NCBI GenBank assembly: GCA_019671135.1
Contig: JAHRHY010000002.1
Location: 3,611,501 to 3,675,500, forward strand
DNA from: Linnemannia hyalina
Lineage: Eukaryota; Mortierellomycota; Mortierellomycetes; Mortierellales; Mortierellaceae
DNA length: 64,000 bases
Reading direction: 5' to 3'
Part shown: positions 57,601 to 64,000 of the stretch, piece after piece
How positions within the stretch are numbered: position 1 is the stretch's first letter
Layout: every line of letters starts with the position of its first letter
Position numbers and translations under genes: made by a program
Notes under the pieces: model-generated
Databases searched by the model: none
Seen by the model: the letters and a program-made list of their open reading frames with translations, nothing else
What the model was told of the DNA's origin: nothing

Positions 57601-58649
57601 GTGTGTTGGTTGTTGCGTGTTGTTGTTTTGTTGGATTGATTTAGTAGGGAAATTGTGAGGTGGACAGGGCGTTGGGTTTCATGCAATGCAGTAGAGCAGA
57701 ACGCATACCAATGGCCAAAGAGGAAAAGGGTCAGGTTGCGTTGGGTTAGGTTGGTTGAAAGGAGAATATAAAAAAAAGGACAAATAGCATTGTTTGTTTT
57801 GACGAAGGAGAGAGAGGAAGAAGAGAGAGAGAGAGGGTTAGACCAACGAGGATCGAGCGTTTTCTTGTTCAAAGTTCATAACGGTTGCGTAGATTGGATT
57901 AATGCGAAAGCACACAAAACAAGCACGAAGAAGAGAGAGAGAGAGGGCAAAAAGGCACGCAGATGTGTGAGATAGATGGATTAAAAACAAAGAGAAGGAT
58001 AAAGAACTTGCCTCGGCAATGGCCATTCTGTTCTGAATCAAGAGGGCGATGCGGGAGTCGAGGTAACGGACATCGCGTTCGAGCACAAAGTTCTTCTTTG
58101 ACTGGGACGAGATCTTTGTCTTTAACTCTCTCAGGCGCTTCTGGGCTATTTAATTAGTCGTTTGTTGGTGGTAGGTAAGAGGGGTTGATAACAATAATAA
58201 AGACAACAACAAACGGTTAATATGCATGTTCACTTCAGGAGAGTTATTCAATTGCAGGCACATAATATATCCATCTGTGCCTTATGGTAGTTAGCAGCAA
58301 TACTACTACTATTACCGCCCAGACAAGTTGTCCAGGTACAGCAAAAAGAGAGAAAAGAGATGATGATGAAAAACTAACCTCGGGCGAGGTCATCCTCGAC
58401 TTCGACATCCTGTTCTGCGGCCATAGAGTAGAGTTGTGAGTAGCGATAGCTGCTGCGTGTGGTGGAGATGGAGCCTTTGCGGCCAGAGAGGGGGCCGGGG
58501 GAGTTGGGACCGGTGCCGTCGGATGAGGCAGCGGCAGCAGCGGCGACGGCCCTGACCATGCCTGGCTGAGAGGGGTAACCATATGAAGCCAAGAGGGCAG
58601 ATTTGCGGGCGGTGGTCCCTGAGGGGGATGGTGTGGAAGGGGACGACAT
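54636..58649 (-). CDS. Ras GTPase-activating protein, Gap1/IQGAP type
   Basis: About 800 residues in roughly nine exons on the minus strand, start ATG at 58649, stop TAA at 54636-54638. After a Ser/Pro/Ala-rich N-terminus and a coiled segment ([18 protein letters not shown]), the RasGAP domain carries [12 protein letters not shown], with the Arg expected to act as the arginine finger. It also has the signature [17 protein letters not shown]. The RasGAP C-terminal domain typical of IQGAPs follows, ending [20 protein letters not shown]. The calponin-homology and IQ motifs of full IQGAPs are missing. The layout is thus like fission-yeast Gap1, which switches off Ras1. Both key GAP motifs are intact, so it should stimulate GTP hydrolysis by a Ras-type GTPase. 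I did not fix every internal junction. Confidence 0.88.
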
Positions 58650-59466
58650 GATGATGATGATGGCGTTACTATGTGTATGTATTGTTGTTGTTGTTGTTGC
58701 TGCTGTGAGTATATGTTATGTATGCGTGTGTGAATTCGTTGAGTGGAGGCAGGCAGGGAGGCAGGAGGCGTGAGGGGAAAAAAGGTGGGTGGGGTGTGGG
58801 GTTTTTTTTCTTCCTGTCTGGCTGTCCGTCAACGGTTGACGGCGATGGCGGAGAGAGTGAGGATGAGGATGAGGATGATGAAAGTGAGGGTATGTGTAGA
58901 GAAGGATGAGGATGAGATGAGGGAAAGGAAGAAGAAGAAGAAGAAGAATAATAATAATAATAATAAAAAGGTGGAGTAAGAGGTGAGGGGGTGAGGGAGG
59001 GGTGTAGAAGAAGGGAGAGAAAGAAGGAGGAAAGCAAAACCAACGAACGGACGAACGAACGAACGAGCGAAAAAGGGGGGGAAAGGAAGGGGAAGAGGCA
59101 GAGAGGGAGAGAGAGAGAGAAGAGAGAAGTGAGAAGAATAATTATTTAATAATTAGTGTCAGGAAGGGTATGTGAGACGAAGACCGAATTATGAATTACA
59201 GAATACAGCAGAGACGAAGAAGAAGGGACGAAGGGGAAGAGTGACAGCAGCAGCAGCAGCAGCAGCACAGTCGACACAGGTGTGGATAGAGTTGATATGG
59301 TCAGGTACGAACAAAAAGAAGAAAAGAGGGCGGGAAAAAAGAAAGAGGAGGAAGAACGATGTCTACAAAGTACCAACCAACCAAGGAAAGCAAATAATCA
59401 TAATCGTAATAATAATCATAATCATAATAATAATACCTGTTAGGGGGGAGGGTGGAGCTGAAAAAG

Positions 59467-59499
<33 letters not shown>

Positions 59500-60910
59500 A
59501 AAAAAGAATAAAGTGAACAGAACAAAGGCTCTCAACCTCATTCCTTCGTCGCTACTGTAGCTTATTACTGTGTGCTGCTGTACTGCACTGTACTGTCTGT
59601 CCACTCTGTGCTCAGTCTCTTTGAAGTTTGAACACACACACCCACACACATTAGACAGCGAGGCAGCAGCAGAGTCCCCTTCGTTCGTCCTGTATCAAAA
59701 ATTCTTCACCCCTTCCTTCATTCATTCCCCCTACTGGCACTCGCAATGGCTGGTTCCACAAATAGCACTCCCATTTTTAATTGTGTCCCACCACCCACGT
59801 TGCTGCCCTTTCTTCTGCCTTATCTCCTACTCGCTCCTCACTCTCACTCCCCACAAGGCACACACACATCAAATACCACACAACCCCGCCTTTTTATTTT
59901 ATATGCCCTTTCTTCTTCCTTTCTTCTCTCTTCGCTACTTTGTCTCAACGTTCAGCTCTTTTGTACTCATCCTCTCGTACTCGTCTCATCTCTTCTTTTG
60001 ATGACTTCAGCAACCTTCATCCCTCAAATCCTCATCCTAGCACTCACACTCATGCCACCATAATAACAAACAGCCGACATCGGGGCTGTAACAACTATGC
60101 TTGCTGATACATACATACAAGACCCAAAGCATAGGCTCGCCTCTTTTGCTGCCTTGCTGAAAGCAGGCTGAAAAAAACAAAAGAAGGTATGGTCCAGCCA
60201 GACACTTCACTTTCGCAGAGCCAAATTTTTGGCTTTTGTTAAGCTTCATTTTTTCCCTTGACTTCTACAACACCTACCTGGAACACGTAAACAAAGCCAC
60301 CAAGTGAAAAAGAAAAAAAAAAAAAAAAAAAAAAAGATCTCTCTTGGAGTCGACTGTTTGCCACCATCAACACTCTAAATACACATACACAACACCTCAA
60401 CCTTCACTTGCGCTTGCCCTTACTCCAACCGGCCTTTACATCGACCAAGCCGGCCATACCCATCACCCTTTCAAGAGGTACACTCACCAAACCACACATC
60501 CATAACATATAACAAAGGAACAGCAAAACAACATCAACAAGCAAAAACAAAAAGGCGAACCAGGAAGCGTGTCTCTTTGACAAGAACAATGGAGATCACC
60601 TTACTCTCCGTTGTTTATTGCCTTTCTTCGGCATATAAAATAGACGCTCATCCGTATCGTTTCTTCATTCTTCAAACTCTAGGTTACCGCTCTCCCTTCA
60701 TTCATCAACACAACCAAGCGCCATTCCTCGCTGGACATACAACAACATAGCGTGCACGCAGCAGCACTTCGCAGGACGAAACCCCACGTAACAGGAGGAA
60801 CAAAAAGAGCCAACAAACAGGAACCATCACTGCGAACCCCAAAAAAAACACGCCATTGACCGGACCCCCCTCCAACAAGAGTAACAGTTCCTCAGTGCGA
60901 ATAATACATC
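58650..60910. other. Long intergenic region with simple repeats
   Basis: This 2.3 kb divergent spacer upstream of the RasGAP and the 60.9 kb gene holds purine-rich GGA/GAA tracts (58740-59120), a CAG run near 59246-59268, ATA/ATC repeats near 59395-59440, and A-runs near 59468-59495 and 60309-60335. C/T-rich leaders occur on the plus strand at 59.7-60.0 kb. Open frames here are low-complexity; I find no gene. Confidence 0.5.
60634..60639 (+). promoter_or_regulatory. TATA box upstream of the 60.9 kb gene
   Basis: TATAAA (within GCATATAAAATAG) lies 277 bp before the ATG at 60911. This would leave a long leader of about 240 nt, which is C/A-rich and has no recognisable upstream ORF of note. Confidence 0.45.
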
Positions 60911-61825
60911 ATGTCGTCGAGTGGGCTGATTGACCAGGATCAGCTGGATGCACGACTGACAAGACTCATTATGGACCACAACCACTTCAGGACTCTCCTC
61001 TTTCGCTACATTCGCCGCGCCGTCATCCTCTGCCCGTGGCAGGTCGATCAGGACTCGTCATCCTTCTTCCGCCAGTTCGAACGAGTCGACAAGCTCACAG
61101 ACCTGCTCCAGTACATCCGCGACTACGCCCTCCAGTCCTTTCAGAACGTAGAACGAGCAGGAGATGGCCTTCTCTCCCAAGTCGACGCCCTCCTCGCCCG
61201 ACCCATGCCCCCTCCAGCACCAGCAGGATCGCCTCTTAACGGAGCCATGTCACCCAACAATAGAGGACCTAAGGGTCTTGTCGGCATCAATGGACACCCA
61301 GACCCCAACGGAGCCAACGGAGGACCTATCGGCGTCAACGGCGCAAGTGCTGGCATTGGCGCCCCCTTCAACAACAATCGTGTGCTGTACCTCGCAGGAG
61401 AAGTCAAGGAAGCCATCCGATTCTGGAGGGAACAGTGTCTACGCGTACAGGTCATGGACAACCTAGTCTGTGAGCTCGACCGCATCTCCGACGCCCGGCA
61501 AAAGACCATGAAGAGAGAAAACGCGACCATCGAGGAAAAGATTAGGGCAGTAAAGTCGTCGAGCGAGGAATGCAGGATTGTCGCGGACAAGGTCGAGCCA
61601 TGGTTGGATGCCTGGCTTTCGAAACTCCAAGTGACGGAACGGCCCAGGGACGAACACAGCCATCACATTGGACACGGGCCAGGATACGGGCATCATGGTG
61701 GATCAGGAGGCACGCCTGCACATCTGCACCACGGCATGACCTACGACCACCGTTCACTCTCACATCCAGGCCTTGGCTCTCCGGCCGCCGGCTACTCAAG
61801 TCAACAATGGAGCCAGGGCTCCTAA
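60911..61825 (+). CDS. Conserved-looking single-exon protein of unknown function
   Basis: A 304-residue uninterrupted frame from ATG 60911 to TAA 61823-61825, with good codon character and an upstream TATA box. Residues 1-95 are probably helical (LTRLIMDHNHFRTLLFRYI, LTDLLQYIRDYALQSFQNVE). A Gly/Asn/Pro-rich linker spans about 100-155. A second helical part follows (LAGEVKEAIRFWREQCLRVQ, ENATIEEKIRAVKSSSEECR), then a His/Gly-rich tail. The halves suggest two helical bundles joined by a flexible linker, but I recognise no family. An absence of introns is unusual among its neighbours. There is no signal peptide or membrane segment. Confidence 0.75.
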   Translation: MSSSGLIDQDQLDARLTRLIMDHNHFRTLLFRYIRRAVILCPWQVDQDSSSFFRQFERVDKLTDLLQYIRDYALQSFQNVERAGDGLLSQVDALLARPMPPPAPAGSPLNGAMSPNNRGPKGLVGINGHPDPNGANGGPIGVNGASAGIGAPFNNNRVLYLAGEVKEAIRFWREQCLRVQVMDNLVCELDRISDARQKTMKRENATIEEKIRAVKSSSEECRIVADKVEPWLDAWLSKLQVTERPRDEHSHHIGHGPGYGHHGGSGGTPAHLHHGMTYDHRSLSHPGLGSPAAGYSSQQWSQGS

Positions 61826-62084
61826 TTCTCTCAAAAAAATGTACATATATCAATAAAGCGGCTTTCCGACTCGTTCTTGTTCTCTTTGTTCAATTGTTTG
61901 AAAGGCAGGTCCCCAGCTGAGTGAAGCGAGTATACTGGACCAATGGTATCATCCGTAGTGGCTCAGCGCACAGCCACAAGTCGAAAAGACGTTTTCGTTA
62001 TTTATTATGGCTTCTCATCCTTCCATTCTTCCATTCTTCCATTCCTTCTCTCTTTCTCATCCCTATCGATCCTTTCTTCTTCGC

Positions 62085-64000
62085 ATGGACCTTGACCCCA
62101 TCACCATGGAACTTCTTGACCCTGCCAGGCTAGCTAGTCTTGGCGCCTTGCATGCCCTCCCAGACTCACTCCTCGTCGAATGCATCCTGACCCTCGTTGG
62201 CCCAAAGGTGGGTGAAACATACTACCACTTCGCGCTTTCACAGGCACATTTCCAGTTATTTAACCTAACGCACAACAATATGCAACTCTCTAGGACCTCT
62301 TGTCGTTAGCATTGACATCTCGGTATCTGAACGCCTTTGCCAGGAACGACTATGTCTGGAAGCGATTGTTCTTTGACTGCCGAGACCGCAACTCAACCCG
62401 CATTGTTTTCCGCGGCAGCTGGTTCCTCACATATCTTTTCCCCACTCCAGACCATAACGAGACATGCGCCAACTATCCCCTCGTCAAGCACCCTCTTCCT
62501 GTCCAAGGTACTTTTCAACTATGTGGACTTCGAAGCAATTATTGACAGCGGTATGGGAAAGGGGGCTGAGTTTTGTTGGGCGTGATACTCAACTGTCATT
62601 TGTGCATGTATATACTTTAGGCGTGAATTCGCCGTACCTAAGTCAACAATGGCACCGCGGCCATCTATTCCTAGGCTACTTCTACCCACCTCCACCTTTA
62701 CCTCCAATCGACCCTGCCCCAACAGATCACCACTCGTCCCACCGTTCCTTTGCGCTCGAGAACTATGATGACCTCGACCAAGAGACATTTGACAGACGCT
62801 ACCGATACCCTAATCGCCCACTTATGATCCAAAACTCGGGCGTTGAGCAATGGCCCGCCTGGGAGGGTTGGACTCTTGATACCCTTGCCGCCAAGGTATA
62901 CATATTGGCCCATTTCAGTCTTTGTGTCAATTGCATTCTAGGGGGTGCTGTTTGAAGCCGTGCTGCTTCGCCACTGCAGGCAGCTGACTTGGAAAATTAA
63001 CATGCACGCTTTTTTTTTTCCCTTTTCTTGGCATTAGTATGGCGACACGCTGTTCCGGATCTCCAACATCGAGAGCGACAAGGAACCGAGTTTCAACATG
63101 AGGTTCGACGACTTTTTGCATTACATCCAGCACAACAATGATACAGATCCGCTCTATCTGTTTGACCCTTACTTTGCAGATAATGTTCCCGAGATGGACT
63201 CTGCCTATGAGGTACTTCGCGCTTCTTTCATACTTGGGATTGAAAAGGCTGGATTCTGGATGTTGCACCCACACTCATACTTTCGCGCCTTCGGGGTGCT
63301 TTATTTGAGAATAGGTGCCAAAGTACTTCGAGTTCGACTACTTCTCGTTGCTAGAGGGCGACATCCGTCCACCATACCGATGGCTGTTGGTCGGGCCGCA
63401 GCGAACAGGCGCCCCTTGGCACGTTGATCCATCCGGCACCTCTGGTATGTACCTCTCGTATTGTATGGCATTGACTATTGCATATCCTCTTAGCCTTGGC
63501 TTCAGCTTGCCCGCCTAACCGTCTGAAAATTTTCTTCGCGCTCTTTACGTAGCTTGGAACACGTTGCTGTCAGGCCACAAGCGTTGGGCATTGTAAGTCT
63601 CGCGCGGACACTGACACTCACTCCACCTCAGCAACCAGATTCAATTGAAGTATGAGGATTGACACCTACATACCGCTATATATCCATGTAAACCTTTTAG
63701 GTATCCTCCGCATATGATCCCTCCAGGCCACGATCCCACATCATCCGAGAGAATGACATCCGTGTCATGGTACCTGGACGTCTACCCAAACCTCCCACCA
63801 GAGTCACTACCCCTCGAAATCGTCCAGAATCCAGGGTAAGCAAAACATGACAGTTCAAAGCTTTGCGAGTTATGAATGACCTGCGACTCAAATTGCTAAA
63901 TCGATCATCGCTTTCTGTTGGACGTTAGACAAACGATTTATGTACCGTCGGGATGGTGGCATATGGTCATCAACATGGACGATACTGTGGCTGTGACGCA
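62085..64000 (+). CDS. F-box and JmjC-domain oxygenase, JMJD6-like (partial, runs off window)
   Basis: Eight exons are seen (62085-62207, 62294-62507, 62621-62895, 63038-63211, 63315-63444, 63553-63592, 63701-63835, 63929 to the window end), all in phase. An F-box (LHALPDSLLVECILTLVG, LTSRYLNAFARNDYVWKRLF) is followed by a JmjC double-stranded beta-helix. The iron ligands are visible: His and Asp in APWHVDPSGTSAWN and the distal His in IYVPSGWWHMVIN. A conserved Lys for 2-oxoglutarate lies in SGHKRWALYPP. The order and wording of these motifs resemble JMJD6 and plant F-box/JmjC proteins. Expected chemistry is iron- and 2-oxoglutarate-dependent hydroxylation or demethylation. The F-box implies a link to an SCF ubiquitin ligase. 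The substrate is unknown. Confidence 0.88.

Noticed and set aside
1..64000. Reassignment of TAG as a sense codon, suggested by two in-frame TAG extensions
   Set aside because: Several confident genes (PAS-GATA factor, EF-hand protein, polo-like kinase) end at TAG exactly where the family ends, so TAG is a normal stop.
1..64000. CRISPR arrays, rRNA or tRNA genes
   Set aside because: No direct-repeat/spacer array was seen and no cloverleaf or rRNA sequence was recognised; a dedicated tRNA scan was not possible.

Overview
The window looks like nuclear DNA of an early-diverging filamentous fungus, probably of the Mortierellomycota/Mucoromycota type. Genes carry many short GT-AG introns (about 60-150 nt). 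Housekeeping proteins are recognisably fungal or opisthokont. There is a WC-2-like PAS-GATA factor, a TRAF7-like ligase and an IQGAP-type RasGAP. The lineage call is an inference; only the fungal assignment is firm.

Region 1 (1-24.9 kb) is an ordinary gene-dense block. In order: the tail of an unknown gene (+), VPS39/VAM6 (-), phosphatidylserine synthase CHO1 (-), the SOD-fold mitoribosomal protein mS42 (-), a small EF-hand protein with Miro-like sequence (+), a TRAF7-like RING/WD40 ubiquitin ligase (-), an endonuclease/exonuclease/phosphatase protein with a polyglutamine insertion (+), elongin C (+), a PAS-GATA transcription factor (-), a vacuolar subtilisin PRB1 (-), and a polo-like kinase-domain protein whose DFG aspartate is replaced by serine (+). 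Exon phases were checked base by base for most of these and close without frameshift.

Region 2 (about 25-54 kb) is an accessory, repeat-built island. It is made of two interleaved inverted duplications arranged A-B-A'-C-B'. Segment A (about 28.6-33.3 kb) and A' (about 39.9-43.9 kb) carry diverged, broken copies of a long-chain acyl-CoA synthetase gene and of a small Asn-rich/acidic gene. Segment B (about 33.7-39.6 kb) and B' (about 46.9-52.6 kb) carry copies of a STE-like kinase gene; the B' copy is intact and the B copy is broken. Inside B/B' a core of about 3.25 kb (34362-37610 and 48663-51911) is identical in every stretch compared, including a 23-base homopolymer, while the flanks differ by roughly 10%. 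Relics of the polo-like kinase family lie at 25.1-26.9 kb and 52.8-53.6 kb, one pair in direct orientation bracketing the island. A ubiquitin-protease relic sits in the C segment, and a fold-back element at 33.2-34.1 kb has relatives at other segment junctions.

Region 3 (54.6-64 kb) returns to ordinary genes: an IQGAP/Gap1-type Ras GTPase-activating protein (-), a conserved-looking single-exon protein of unknown function (+), and an F-box plus JmjC (JMJD6-like) oxygenase (+) cut by the window end.

The most noteworthy signals are the near-perfect long inverted repeat, the turnover of kinase and pseudokinase genes around it, and two genes whose TAG stop is followed directly by an in-frame, charged open reading frame.
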